Shown piece after piece: positions 1 to 6,265 of a stretch of 32,625 nt of DNA. A program made the translations under genes and the position numbers. The stretch is from a virus. Each line of letters opens with the position of its first letter. The stretch's first letter is position 1. The DNA is taken from positions 1 through 32,625 of the IMG/VR virus record IMGVR_UViG_3300028920_001070; one strand, given 5' to 3'. The notes under the pieces were generated by a model that saw only the letters and a list, made by a program, of their open reading frames with translations, was not told the DNA's origin and made no database searches.

Positions 1-2
1 CT

Positions 3-146
3 GTTTATATTTCAGATGATGAGCTGCTCGAAAAAATAAAAGCGACAGCTGAAAAAGATAGTAGATCTGTTAGTTTTATTATCACTGAAATATTAAAAAA
101 ACATTTTGAGGGAGGAAAAAATGGATCTGAACAAAAAAGCAGCTAA
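3..146 (+). CDS. Ribbon-helix-helix DNA-binding protein, C-terminal part (5' end outside window)
   Basis: An open frame enters from the left edge and stops at TAA 144-146. The 47 visible residues read like the end of an Arc/CopG ribbon-helix-helix protein: a short strand (VYIS) is followed by DDELLEKIKATAEKD, then a SVSFIITEILKKHF helix. That family binds operators as dimers, so this may be a small phage regulator. Its end overlaps the next gene by 26 bases, and its last codons contain that gene's GGGAGG ribosome site. The start is not in the window. The family call rests on pattern only. Confidence 0.5.
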   Translation, partial: VYISDDELLEKIKATAEKDSRSVSFIITEILKKHFEGGKNGSEQKSS

Positions 147-792
147 AAAGAGTAGAGCTCACACAGTTTACAAGAACGCTGCCGGGACTCGTGTGCCTGG
201 CTGTACTACTATTACCGGAGTGATGGATAAGGCCGCACTGGTCCCCTGGGCCAATAAGCTCGGCCTGCAGGGAATTGAGGTCGGCAAGTATGTGGACGAA
301 TTAGCAACAATCGGGACACTGGCTCACTACATGATAGAATGTCATTTGAAGGGAGAAAAGCCTGACCTGGATGCCTACTCTAAGGACCAGATCGACACTG
401 CTGAAAATGGATATCTGAAGTTTCTGGAATGGCAGAAGGAAGTAGGCTTTGAGGCCAGGCTCATAGAGCAGCAGATGGTATCTGAAAAGCACCAGTTTGG
501 CGGCACTATAGATGCCTACGGTGTAATGAAAAAGCAGGGCGATAAGAAGATCCTCTGTGATATTAAGACCTGCAAGGCCGTCTATGATGATCATTTTACT
601 CAGGTGGCTGGATATGACCTGCTGCTACTTGAGCACGGCTATGAAGTAGATGAGGTCCATATTATCCGTGTAGGTCGCTCCGAGGATGAGGGATTTGAGG
701 ATAAGGTCTGCCATAAGCTGGATCTACATGTAAAGCGCTTTCTTATCTGCCGGGACCTGTATGAAGTTAATAAGGAAATTAAAAGGAAATAA
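121..792 (+). CDS. PD-(D/E)XK family nuclease (RecB/Cas4-like exonuclease)
   Basis: This 223-residue protein has the ordered marks of a PD-(D/E)XK exonuclease. H69 lies in GTLAHY, E116 and GGTID (127-131) supply acidic residues, DIKT (147-150) is the core D-x-K motif, and Q161 with Y165 match the QxxxY helix of RecB-like nucleases. Such phage enzymes resect DNA ends to give single strands for recombination. ATG 121 is chosen over an upstream in-frame TTG at 106 because a GAGGGAGG ribosome site ends just before it. The neighbours downstream are a putative annealing protein and SSB, which fits a recombination or replication-repair operon. The exact subfamily is uncertain. Confidence 0.8.
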   Translation: MDLNKKAAKKSRAHTVYKNAAGTRVPGCTTITGVMDKAALVPWANKLGLQGIEVGKYVDELATIGTLAHYMIECHLKGEKPDLDAYSKDQIDTAENGYLKFLEWQKEVGFEARLIEQQMVSEKHQFGGTIDAYGVMKKQGDKKILCDIKTCKAVYDDHFTQVAGYDLLLLEHGYEVDEVHIIRVGRSEDEGFEDKVCHKLDLHVKRFLICRDLYEVNKEIKRK

Positions 793-794
793 CC

Positions 795-1553
795 ATGAAA
801 AAGAATACTGAGCAAGTTGTCAAAGAGGGACTGACAAAGATCAAGGCTGCACTGGCTGAGCCCATTGGTGATCCCACTGATCCCCGGAAGGCCGTAGCTG
901 TCAAGCCTGCAGCTCCGGTTATTACTCCGGACTCTGCTATAGGCTTTATCCAGGAGCGGAAAATTATTCTCAAGAGCATACTGGACCAGGATGATATACA
1001 GCAGATCCAGGGCCGTGATTTTAAGAAAAAGTCCTACTGGCGCAAGCTGGGAGAGGTCTATAATGTATCTCTCCAGCTCATAAAGGAATGGAAGGAAGGT
1101 GACGGCCAGTCATTTACCTATTTTTTCGTATACCGGGCTGTAATGCAGAACGGTATCTATGCAGACGGGACCGGAGCCTGCAGCAATACCGAGAAGGGCA
1201 TGAAGCGCTCTATACACGATACCAGGGCCACCGCGGAGACAAGGGCAAAGAATAGGTCTATCAGCGATCTCCTGAGCTTTGGTGAGGTTTCTGCCGAGGA
1301 GGTCAATGATATTAACGGATATGGTCAAAAGTCCTCACCAGCGAGCTCTACGCGCGTCTCAAAGAAATCTGTAATAGATGAGTTCACTAAGCTGCTGCTG
1401 GGAGTGAAGTTTCCTGCAAAATACCAGGCTCAAAAGGATGCTATTATGGACTTTTATGATAATATCGAAAAGCATAGCATTTCCACTATACAGGATTATA
1501 TGGTAAAATTACAGCGTGCTATTAACATGATCAATAAGGAGAGTAAAGAATGA
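795..1553 (+). CDS. Putative phage recombination/ssDNA-annealing-associated protein
   Basis: This 252-residue protein has a conserved core at about residues 72-180. It contains KKSYWRKLGEVYNV, a region with YRAVMQNG and GTGACSNTEKG, then HDTRATAETRAKNRSISDLL and GEVSAEEV. I recognise this core from uncharacterised phage and archaeal proteins that sit next to nucleases and SSB. The N-terminal 45 residues are low complexity, rich in Ala, Pro and Lys, and the C-terminal 60 residues look helical. It follows the exonuclease by 2 bases and overlaps SSB by ATGA. That position is the usual place for a single-strand annealing partner, so this role is inferred from context and has not been shown by a known fold. 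Confidence 0.5.
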   Translation: MKKNTEQVVKEGLTKIKAALAEPIGDPTDPRKAVAVKPAAPVITPDSAIGFIQERKIILKSILDQDDIQQIQGRDFKKKSYWRKLGEVYNVSLQLIKEWKEGDGQSFTYFFVYRAVMQNGIYADGTGACSNTEKGMKRSIHDTRATAETRAKNRSISDLLSFGEVSAEEVNDINGYGQKSSPASSTRVSKKSVIDEFTKLLLGVKFPAKYQAQKDAIMDFYDNIEKHSISTIQDYMVKLQRAINMINKESKE

Positions 1554-1951
1554 ACACAGTAATTATCACTAAGTGCAATCTCACTAAGGACCCGGAGCTG
1601 AAGTATACCAGCTCTCAGAAGGCTGTATGTAATTTCAGTATAGCAGATAATCACGGCTATGGTGAAAATAAACAGACCAGCTTCTTCAATGTGGTGGCCT
1701 GGAATAAGCTGGCCGAAATGGTCTGTCAGTATCTCAAGAAAGGATCCGGAGTGAATATCTATGGTAGACTGCAGCAGCGGTCCTATGAGAACAAGGAAGG
1801 ACAGGTGAGACAGGTAGTAGAGGTCATAGCGAATAACATAGAGTTTCTGGAGAAAAAGTCTGGAGCACCTACTGGAGAGCCTGTTCGTGACGTGAATGAG
1901 CCGCCTGCAAACAATGAGGATCCGGCCCTGGACTTCCCGGATTTCGGGTGA
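1550..1951 (+). CDS. ssb: Single-stranded DNA-binding protein
   Basis: This is a 133-residue OB-fold SSB. It opens with a typical first strand (MNTVIITKCNLTKDPELKYT), followed by VCNFSIADN, TSFFNVVAWNKLAEMVCQYL, KGSGVNIYGRLQQRSYE and VEVIANNIEFL. These are the landmarks of bacterial and phage SSBs. A disordered Pro/Glu/Asn tail ends in acidic DFPDFG, where bacterial SSBs end in DDIPF and bind partner proteins. The tail here is related in character but is not the classical tip. SSB covers single strands during phage replication and recombination. It overlaps the preceding gene by four bases (ATGA), so the two are probably co-translated. Confidence 0.93.
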   Translation: MNTVIITKCNLTKDPELKYTSSQKAVCNFSIADNHGYGENKQTSFFNVVAWNKLAEMVCQYLKKGSGVNIYGRLQQRSYENKEGQVRQVVEVIANNIEFLEKKSGAPTGEPVRDVNEPPANNEDPALDFPDFG

Positions 1952-1955
1952 TACC

Positions 1956-2132
1956 ATGCTGAAGGGAGTATCTGGATTTTTAAAACAGATGTTTAATAAC
2001 AAAAAGCTGGATAATATCCTATCTGCCAAGGATGAGCCTGTGAAGAAGGTCCGGGATGATTACCCTCACCGGAAGCGGAACAGGAGAAGGAATAAGCTGG
2101 CCAGGCTAGCAAGGAGAAGGAATCGTGTATAG
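1956..2132 (+). CDS. Small arginine-rich basic protein, unknown function
   Basis: The 58-residue protein starts at ATG 1956, four bases after the SSB stop. Its first half is amphipathic (MLKGVSGFLKQMFNN). Its second half is very basic (KRNRRRNKLARLARRRNRV), suggesting nucleic-acid contact. No known domain is recognised. The upstream ribosome site is poor, so translation may depend on coupling to ssb. It overlaps the next gene by eight bases. Confidence 0.55.
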   Translation: MLKGVSGFLKQMFNNKKLDNILSAKDEPVKKVRDDYPHRKRNRRRNKLARLARRRNRV

Positions 2133-2349
2133 TGGAGCTGTGAAGGACTGCTATAATCATGCCCAGTACTATGCTCAGAGATCTGCCGGGATCAAGCCTA
2201 AGAAGGGGCATATATATCAGCTATTCGATAACCTGGACACGGCCTGGAAGGAGCTGCAGAAGCTCAAGGAAGCTGAGATGATCCGGGAGGTAGATACAGC
2301 CCTTTGGGTAGAGAAGGAGCTGGGCATTAAAGGAGAGGTATTAACATGA
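2125..2349 (+). CDS. Small helical protein, unknown function
   Basis: The 74-residue protein starts at GTG 2125, with AAGGAGAAGG (2111-2120) as its ribosome site inside the end of the previous gene. It is predicted to be helical and charged throughout (for example LDTAWKELQKLKEAEMIREVD), with no cysteine pair or signal. I do not recognise a family. It is tightly packed between small genes in the recombination operon, overlapping both neighbours. Confidence 0.6.
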   Translation: MYSGAVKDCYNHAQYYAQRSAGIKPKKGHIYQLFDNLDTAWKELQKLKEAEMIREVDTALWVEKELGIKGEVLT

Positions 2350-2462
2350 TACAGAATGTAATGAGCGCTATAGTAATAATGTGGGCTGGCAGCATGGTAT
2401 TTGTCGGTGTATGCCTGCTAAAGATAATATTTGAGCTTGAAGAGCTGAGGAGACGTAAATGA
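2346..2462 (+). CDS. Small single-pass membrane protein
   Basis: This is a 38-residue gene starting at ATG 2346, which overlaps the previous stop as ATGA. The ribosome site GGAGAGG lies at 2331-2337. Residues 7-27 (SAIVIMWAGSMVFVGVCLLKI) form one hydrophobic span, followed by an acidic and basic tail (FELEELRRRK). Short phage membrane proteins of this sort may be holin-like or superinfection proteins, but nothing here decides the role. Confidence 0.55.
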   Translation: MIQNVMSAIVIMWAGSMVFVGVCLLKIIFELEELRRRK

Positions 2463-2590
2463 AGCTGACACTGAAGATCCTCATCTGGCTTATAACGGCT
2501 CCCCTGGTGATCCCAATGCTGTTGCTGCTTTTCAGCTGGGGTCTGGCCCGGAGCTTTTATAATCTTCTGGTCGGCACGATATGGAGTTGA
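2459..2590 (+). CDS. Small hydrophobic membrane protein
   Basis: The 43-residue gene starts at ATG 2459, overlapping the previous stop as ATGA. One long hydrophobic stretch covers about residues 5-29 (LKILIWLITAPLVIPMLLLL), followed by a shorter amphipathic end. It is the last gene of the left operon, and its TGA stop lies inside the -35 box of the next promoter. The function is unknown. Two consecutive tiny membrane proteins could form a holin-type pair, but this is a guess. Confidence 0.55.
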   Translation: MKLTLKILIWLITAPLVIPMLLLLFSWGLARSFYNLLVGTIWS

Positions 2591-2615
2591 CACTATATTG
2601 ATTATAGTGTATAAT
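2587..2615 (+). promoter_or_regulatory. Consensus sigma-70 promoter
   Basis: TTGACA at 2587-2592 and TATAAT at 2610-2615 are separated by exactly 17 bases, a perfect match to the sigma-70 consensus. The start of transcription should be near 2622. The -35 box contains the TGA stop of the preceding 43-residue gene. It would drive the structured leader, the CAU tRNA, the HNH gene and the replication gene. Confidence 0.85.
2590..2610. promoter_or_regulatory. Operator-like palindrome inside the promoter spacer
   Basis: ACACTATA (2590-2597), a five-base centre, and TATAGTGT (2603-2610) form a perfect 8-bp inverted repeat. It fills the spacer and touches both the -35 and -10 boxes. A dimeric repressor bound here would block RNA polymerase. 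The ribbon-helix-helix protein at the left edge or an unseen repressor could be the ligand, but that is an inference. Confidence 0.6.
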
Positions 2616-2631
2616 CTATTCAGTTGAGAAA

Positions 2632-2673
2632 GCCCCTGCTGCTGGCTGGTCAGCACATAGACCGTGCAGGGGC
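2632..2673 (+). other. Leader hairpin 1 (8-bp GC-rich stem)
   Basis: GCCCCTGC (2632-2639) pairs perfectly with GCAGGGGC (2666-2673). The 26-base interior can form a further small GCTG/CAGC stem. It would lie about ten bases from the predicted 5' end of the transcript from the 2587 promoter. No T-run follows, so a simple intrinsic terminator is unlikely. It may be a 5' stabilising structure or part of a small RNA. Confidence 0.5.
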
Positions 2674-2719
2674 CTAATTACTGAGAACAGTATGAGCATT
2701 TCCTTTTCTATTTAATTGC

Positions 2720-2784
2720 TGCAAACGGTGGCCGGGTCAACTGCCAGTCGCTCAGCTGGTTCCCTCAGCCCGGTCGCCTTTGCA
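2720..2784 (+). other. Leader hairpin 2 (long imperfect stem before the tRNA)
   Basis: TGCAAA (2720-2725) pairs with TTTGCA (2779-2784), and after one bulged C, GGTGGCCGGG (2727-2736) pairs with CCCGGTCGCC (2769-2778). That gives 16 pairs, two of them G-T. The 32-base loop holds CAACTGCCAG and CAGCTGG segments that can pair further. The structure ends eight bases before the tRNA, so it may guide tRNA processing or act as a separate small RNA. Confidence 0.5.
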
Positions 2785-2791
2785 TATATAG

Positions 2792-2863
2792 TGCCGGTTA
2801 GTTTAGTAGTAAAACACGAGCCTCATAAGCTCGGAGTCGGAGGTGCAATTCCTTCACCGGCTA
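2792..2863 (+). tRNA. tRNA with CAU anticodon (Met or lysidine-type Ile2)
   Basis: A full cloverleaf of 72 bases is visible. The acceptor runs 2792-2798 with 2856-2862, the D stem is GTTT/AAAC, the anticodon stem is CGAGC/GCTCG around loop CTCATAA, the variable loop is five bases, and the T stem is GGAGG/CCTTC. The discriminator is A2863 and CCA is not encoded. The first acceptor pair is a T-T mismatch. An initiator identity is unlikely because the anticodon stem lacks the three G-C pairs of tRNA-fMet. AUA codons are very common in this phage, so tRNA-Ile2 (CAU modified to read AUA) is attractive, but elongator Met cannot be excluded. The D loop AGTAGTA lacks the usual GG. Confidence 0.85.
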
Positions 2864-2886
2864 ATTGTAAAATCGGGAGGTAATAC

Positions 2887-3348
2887 ATGAAATATATTGA
2901 AAAGTTAAAAGATCCAAGGTGGCAGAAAAAACGTCTTGAGATACTTTCAAGAGATCAGTGGACCTGTCAAAATTGTCATTCTACAGAAGATACTCTGGCT
3001 GTACATCATTTAATCTATAATAAAGGATATGATCCCTGGGATTATAATGACAGTGATTTAGTTACTTTATGTGAATCCTGTCATGATCACGAAAGCAAAA
3101 ATATTGCTGTGGCAGCTGAGCATCTTATCAATGCTGTTAAAAGATCTGGATTTTTGTCTGATGATATAAATATATTGGCTAAGGGGTTTTCTGCATTTAC
3201 CATGAAACATGCTCCTCATGTGGCTGCTGAGGTATTGCAATATACACTTGGTAATAATAAAATAATTGATGAGCTATATAAAGAATTCTTTGATCATTTA
3301 AAGAAGAAAATGGAAGGTATGAGGAGGGCTGAGATTGAAGAAAAATAA
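2887..3348 (+). CDS. HNH endonuclease
   Basis: This is a 153-residue HNH nuclease. The N-terminal half shows the zinc-binding and catalytic pattern in order: WTCQNCHS (Cys pair near 27-30), AVHHLIYN (catalytic His), then DLVTLCESCHDHES (second Cys pair and last His). Phage HNH enzymes of this type can be homing endonucleases or partners of the terminase. Here the gene sits just after the tRNA and before the replication gene, so a freestanding mobile nuclease is more likely. GGGAGG precedes ATG 2887. The gene is more AT-rich than its neighbours. The C-terminal 80 residues are helical and not recognised. Confidence 0.85.
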   Translation: MKYIEKLKDPRWQKKRLEILSRDQWTCQNCHSTEDTLAVHHLIYNKGYDPWDYNDSDLVTLCESCHDHESKNIAVAAEHLINAVKRSGFLSDDINILAKGFSAFTMKHAPHVAAEVLQYTLGNNKIIDELYKEFFDHLKKKMEGMRRAEIEEK

Positions 3349-4045
3349 GAAGCTGATATTGCCTAATTATACACAGGTCCCCAATTTATTCCTAGATAAT
3401 TTATATCAATTTGAGGGATCCGAGGTCAAAGTATTTCTGGCTATATGCAGGAAAACAATAGGCTGGCACAAAGTATCGGACCGGATCAGCTACAGCCAGC
3501 TTAATAAGATCACCGGGCTCAGCACCAATGGGCTTAAAAATGCTATTGATCGCCTGGTGAATGAGGGACTTATTACTCAAAAAATGACAAAAAACGGCTA
3601 TATTTATGATATAAGTGTGTCACTGAGTGATAGGGCTGTGTCACTGAGTGATACAGATAGGGTGTCACTGAGTGATAGTACAAAAGAAAGTATTAAAAAA
3701 ATTAATATAAAAGAAAAGCATATATATTATAATTTTGATATGGTATTATTAACAGAGAAGGAACATGATACTCTTATAAAAAAATATGGAGAGAAAAGCA
3801 CTAAGCTAATAATAGAGAAACTGCACTATGCTAAGCTCTCTAAAGGATACCAGTATAAATCAGACTATGGCGCATTGAATAGCTGGGTAATAAAGGATAC
3901 AGGGATCAAAGAGGTCATTCCGGTAGATGCTGCTGAATCTACTAAAAAAAAGAAGCAGGCTGATATTATACGCATAATGAAGGATAATGGAGTAGACTGG
4001 CCTGAAGCTGTTAAGCTCTATAAGGACCAATGTGAAAAACGCTAG
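3335..4045 (+). CDS. Phage replication initiator, O-protein-like
   Basis: The 236-residue protein has an N-terminal winged helix of the phage replication protein O type. Residues about 10-90 include NYTQVPNLFLDNL, RKTIGWHKVSDRISYSQLNK and TGLSTNGLKNAIDRLVNEG. A linker at residues 95-115 carries three VSLSD repeats, which are the translation of DNA repeats. A C-terminal domain (about 138-190) contains LLTEKEHDTL and YKSDYGALNSWVI, and it recurs in the protein at 13541. Lambda O-type proteins bind iterons lying inside their own gene and recruit the helicase. The start is TTG 3335, supported by GAGGAGGG at 3321-3328. It overlaps the HNH gene by 14 bases. Confidence 0.8.
   Translation: MKKNKKLILPNYTQVPNLFLDNLYQFEGSEVKVFLAICRKTIGWHKVSDRISYSQLNKITGLSTNGLKNAIDRLVNEGLITQKMTKNGYIYDISVSLSDRAVSLSDTDRVSLSDSTKESIKKINIKEKHIYYNFDMVLLTEKEHDTLIKKYGEKSTKLIIEKLHYAKLSKGYQYKSDYGALNSWVIKDTGIKEVIPVDAAESTKKKKQADIIRIMKDNGVDWPEAVKLYKDQCEKR
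3617..3677 (+). repeat. Three iteron-like direct repeats, candidate replication origin
   Basis: GTGTCACTGAGTGATA occurs three times with no mismatch, at 3617-3632, 3638-3653 and 3662-3677. Each copy holds the perfect palindrome TCACT-G-AGTGA. Spacings of 21 and 24 bases place the copies on nearly the same helix face. An AT-rich stretch follows at 3678-3750. This is the layout of a lambda-type origin inside the initiator gene. Confidence 0.65.
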
Positions 4046-4241
4046 ACTCTGCAAGTGTGATACCATAGATGAGCAATACTGCCCGGACTGCAGCGAGAAG
4101 CGTAGCTGTCCTTTCCGGGAGCTGTTGATGTACTGCCAGGAAGCTCTGAAGTGGTACAATGATCACCTGGAGCGCAGGATGTTTTATGAGCTTTTTATGT
4201 TTACAGATAAAGGAGTATTGAGTGAAGCAAATAATAATTGA
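4032..4241 (+). CDS. Small cysteine-rich protein, possible zinc binding
   Basis: The 69-residue protein starts at GTG 4032 with AAGGA ten bases upstream, overlapping the end of the replication gene. Its N-terminus has CKCDTIDEQYCPDCSEKRSC, which offers two or three Cys pairs for a zinc ribbon, followed by a helical and aromatic tail (YCQEALKWYNDHL). No family is recognised. It belongs to a run of small zinc-type proteins downstream of the replication gene. Confidence 0.6.
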   Translation: MKNARLCKCDTIDEQYCPDCSEKRSCPFRELLMYCQEALKWYNDHLERRMFYELFMFTDKGVLSEANNN

Positions 4242-4428
4242 TGCAGCCCAGGCTAAAAAGAAGGAGCTTAAGTCTGAGATCCGGAGTGAGAGAGATAAGC
4301 TATGGGAGATCAATGCCAAGCTGCCGCACCACTTGATCATTCGGAGAGAGAATATAATAAAAAACATAGAGCGCCTGGAGAGAGAGCTTGCCCAAGAGAG
4401 AGAAGCAATAAAGGAGTTTAGTAAATGA
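4222..4428 (+). CDS. Small coiled-coil protein
   Basis: This 68-residue protein starts at GTG 4222 with AGGAG at 4211-4215. Almost the whole length is a charged helix likely to form a coiled coil (AKKKELKSEIRSERDKLWEI and NIERLERELAQEREAIKEF). It overlaps the genes on both sides. It may be a small structural or adaptor protein; no specific family can be given. Confidence 0.6.
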   Translation: MKQIIIDAAQAKKKELKSEIRSERDKLWEINAKLPHHLIIRRENIIKNIERLERELAQEREAIKEFSK

Positions 4429-4907
4429 AAATACCAGCACAGAAGGCACTAATGGAGAAGCTGACCGGGTACATGGAGACAGCTATAGTCTACTTCCAGA
4501 ATAACCATATTAAGCAGCCACTGCCGGATATACTCAGATACCTGGTCAATAACTTTATGAACATACTACTGGAGCACAAGGGATCCGGCAGGAGCAATCC
4601 AGAGAACAGCTTTTACTGGGCCGGGTTCCTGACTTACCTGGAGAGCAATACTCCGGACCTATGGCTGCATAATTTTAACAAGGCTATGGGCCTGAGCCTG
4701 TCCCGGATCCCTGCTAAGGTCTGGCATGAAATGCTAAAAGAGCAGTTTGATGTTCCCAGCACCAGCTTCAGTGACATGGATGATGGCCAGCAGTTTACTA
4801 CTTACTTCGGGCTCTGTAAGAAGTTTGTAGCTGAGAACGTGCTGCACTGTGGGATCCATGAGCTGGATATGGCTATAAATAATGAATATGACTGCAGGAG
4901 GAAATGA
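4425..4907 (+). CDS. Phage protein of unknown function
   Basis: A 160-residue soluble protein starts at ATG 4425, overlapping the previous stop as ATGA. It is mainly helical, with several aromatic patches (YFQNNHIKQPLPDILRYLVN, FYWAGFLTYLE, VWHEMLKEQF). No catalytic motif, cysteine pattern or membrane segment stands out. It sits between the replication gene and the DNA methyltransferase, in a block where all genes overlap by a few bases, so it is probably expressed early with replication functions. Confidence 0.6.
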   Translation: MKIPAQKALMEKLTGYMETAIVYFQNNHIKQPLPDILRYLVNNFMNILLEHKGSGRSNPENSFYWAGFLTYLESNTPDLWLHNFNKAMGLSLSRIPAKVWHEMLKEQFDVPSTSFSDMDDGQQFTTYFGLCKKFVAENVLHCGIHELDMAINNEYDCRRK

Positions 4908-5179
4908 TGGAGGACAGCGACCTTTTTTTAGAAGCTCTGAAAAAGAATATATCTAAGTCTATAGATAAGACTGCTGAGAAGTGGCAGGTAGATATGGCTT
5001 TCTACGATCTGCAAGTGAAGTATAGGAGATTGAGCACCGGATTTCAGATCCTGGCAGAGAATACAATGATAAACTTTGAGGAGAATTACTGCGGATATTG
5101 TGGCCGGATCACTAACTATTACCATAGAGAAGGAGAGATGCACTTGTGTGCTGAATGTCATGGAAAACTACGAAAATAA
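4904..5179 (+). CDS. Small zinc-finger protein, unknown function
   Basis: The protein of 91 residues starts at ATG 4904 (a second ATG follows at once), with GGAGGA just upstream. The first 60 residues are helical. The C-terminus holds CGYCG and then CAEC about 19 residues later, with two histidines nearby, which is a typical four-Cys zinc ribbon. It may bind DNA or a replication partner. It overlaps both neighbours by a few bases. Confidence 0.65.
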   Translation: MMEDSDLFLEALKKNISKSIDKTAEKWQVDMAFYDLQVKYRRLSTGFQILAENTMINFEENYCGYCGRITNYYHREGEMHLCAECHGKLRK

Positions 5180-5528
5180 GTTTAATTATATCTATAACAG
5201 GCAGCGGGGATATTGTCTGCGCTGCATGGACTTTGGGAATGTGATGAAGAACGTATACTACTCAAAAACACTTATACACTTAAATATATGGTCCGGCTAT
5301 GAGTTTAACCGGATGACAGAATTTCAGCACCGCTGCCATAATACTAAGTGGAGGAGAAAAGCCTTTCCGCTGTTTATAGATAGCATGTTCAACCTGGTGG
5401 GATATTGTAATAAGTGCAATACCAATGATACCAGCTCGCTGAAGATCACTGATGAGAAGGCTGCCAGGTATGAGAGATTTCTGGAGAGACATCCGCAAAT
5501 AGCAAGGTTTGTAAATGGAATATATTAA
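5160..5528 (+). CDS. Small protein with two Cys pairs, unknown function
   Basis: This 122-residue protein starts at ATG 5160, inside the end of the previous gene. A Cys pair near the N-terminus (GYCLRCMDFG) and another near residue 84 (YCNKCNTND) could hold one zinc ion. FQHRCHNTKWRRKAFPLFID lies between them and resembles the basic middle of HNH-like or restriction-related zinc folds, but no HNH histidine pair is clear. The C-terminus (AARYERFLERHPQIARFV) is a helix. The function is unknown. Confidence 0.55.
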   Translation: MENYENKFNYIYNRQRGYCLRCMDFGNVMKNVYYSKTLIHLNIWSGYEFNRMTEFQHRCHNTKWRRKAFPLFIDSMFNLVGYCNKCNTNDTSSLKITDEKAARYERFLERHPQIARFVNGIY

Positions 5529-6234
5529 TCAGATAATCCACGGAGACTGCCTTGAGGTCATGCAGGACATACCAGATAAAAGTATTGATTTAGTTTTGAC
5601 TGACCCTCCTTATAATTTTGAAGTAAAAGGTGGAGCATTTAATAAAAATAATAAATCTACTAAAAGGAAATATTTGTCTGAGTTAGTAGATTTAAAATGT
5701 GACATATTTAATCCTATTGATATTATTAATTCATTAAAAAGAGTAATGAAGAAGTTTAATGCGGTATTTTTTTGCAATAAGTTTTTATTAGATAAATATA
5801 TTATTATTGCTAGAGAAAATAATTTTATATTTGATGTTCATATTATTGGTAAAAATAACCCTCCGCCTTTTAATAATAATCAATATTTAAATGATATTGA
5901 GTTTATTTTTATAATGCGTGAAAATGGATGCTATTTTAATATGAATACCGATTATAATAATTACCGCAAAATAATTATGGTTAATTGTGTCCAAAAAAAT
6001 ATACATCCTGCACAAAAAAATAAAAATATATTAATAAAATATATAAATGTATTGTCCAAAAAAGGAGACACAATACTTGACCCATTCGCAGGAAGTGGAA
6101 CAACAGCAGTAGCATGTTATGAGACTAACAGGAAATATATCTGTATTGAAAAAGAGGAGAAGTATGTTAATATTGCTAAAAAGCGATTGTCTGATAAAAT
6201 GGACTGTTATAGTTTATTAGATGGCGAGTATTGA
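5515..6234 (+). CDS. DNA adenine/cytosine-N4 methyltransferase, beta-type order
   Basis: This 239-residue protein has the catalytic motif DPPY at residues 30-33 (after IIHGDCLEVMQDIPDKSIDL) and the SAM-binding motif FAGSGTT near residue 190. The order motif IV before motif I, with a variable target region between, fits beta-class amino-methyltransferases. It should methylate phage DNA and guard it against host restriction. The ends match the enzyme at 18702 closely, while the middle is different and unusually AT-rich, as if the recognition domain had been exchanged. It overlaps the upstream gene by 14 bases. No restriction enzyme partner is visible, so it is probably a solitary methyltransferase. 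Its TGA stop lies in the -35 box of the 6231 promoter. Confidence 0.88.
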   Translation: MEYINQIIHGDCLEVMQDIPDKSIDLVLTDPPYNFEVKGGAFNKNNKSTKRKYLSELVDLKCDIFNPIDIINSLKRVMKKFNAVFFCNKFLLDKYIIIARENNFIFDVHIIGKNNPPPFNNNQYLNDIEFIFIMRENGCYFNMNTDYNNYRKIIMVNCVQKNIHPAQKNKNILIKYINVLSKKGDTILDPFAGSGTTAVACYETNRKYICIEKEEKYVNIAKKRLSDKMDCYSLLDGEY

Positions 6235-6259
6235 CATTTTTAACGATATGAGATATAAT
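6231..6259 (+). promoter_or_regulatory. Consensus sigma-70 promoter
   Basis: TTGACA (6231-6236) and TATAAT (6254-6259) are separated by exactly 17 bases. The -35 box includes the methyltransferase stop TGA (6232-6234). The expected start of transcription (about 6265-6268) falls on the ATG at 6266, so the first gene may be translated from a leaderless message. It would serve the lysozyme-like gene and the first glycan island. Confidence 0.8.
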
Positions 6260-6265
6260 TATTTA

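Noticed and set aside
2792-2863. Initiator tRNA-fMet because of the 1-72 mismatch
   Set aside because: The anticodon stem lacks the three G-C pairs needed by bacterial initiator tRNA.
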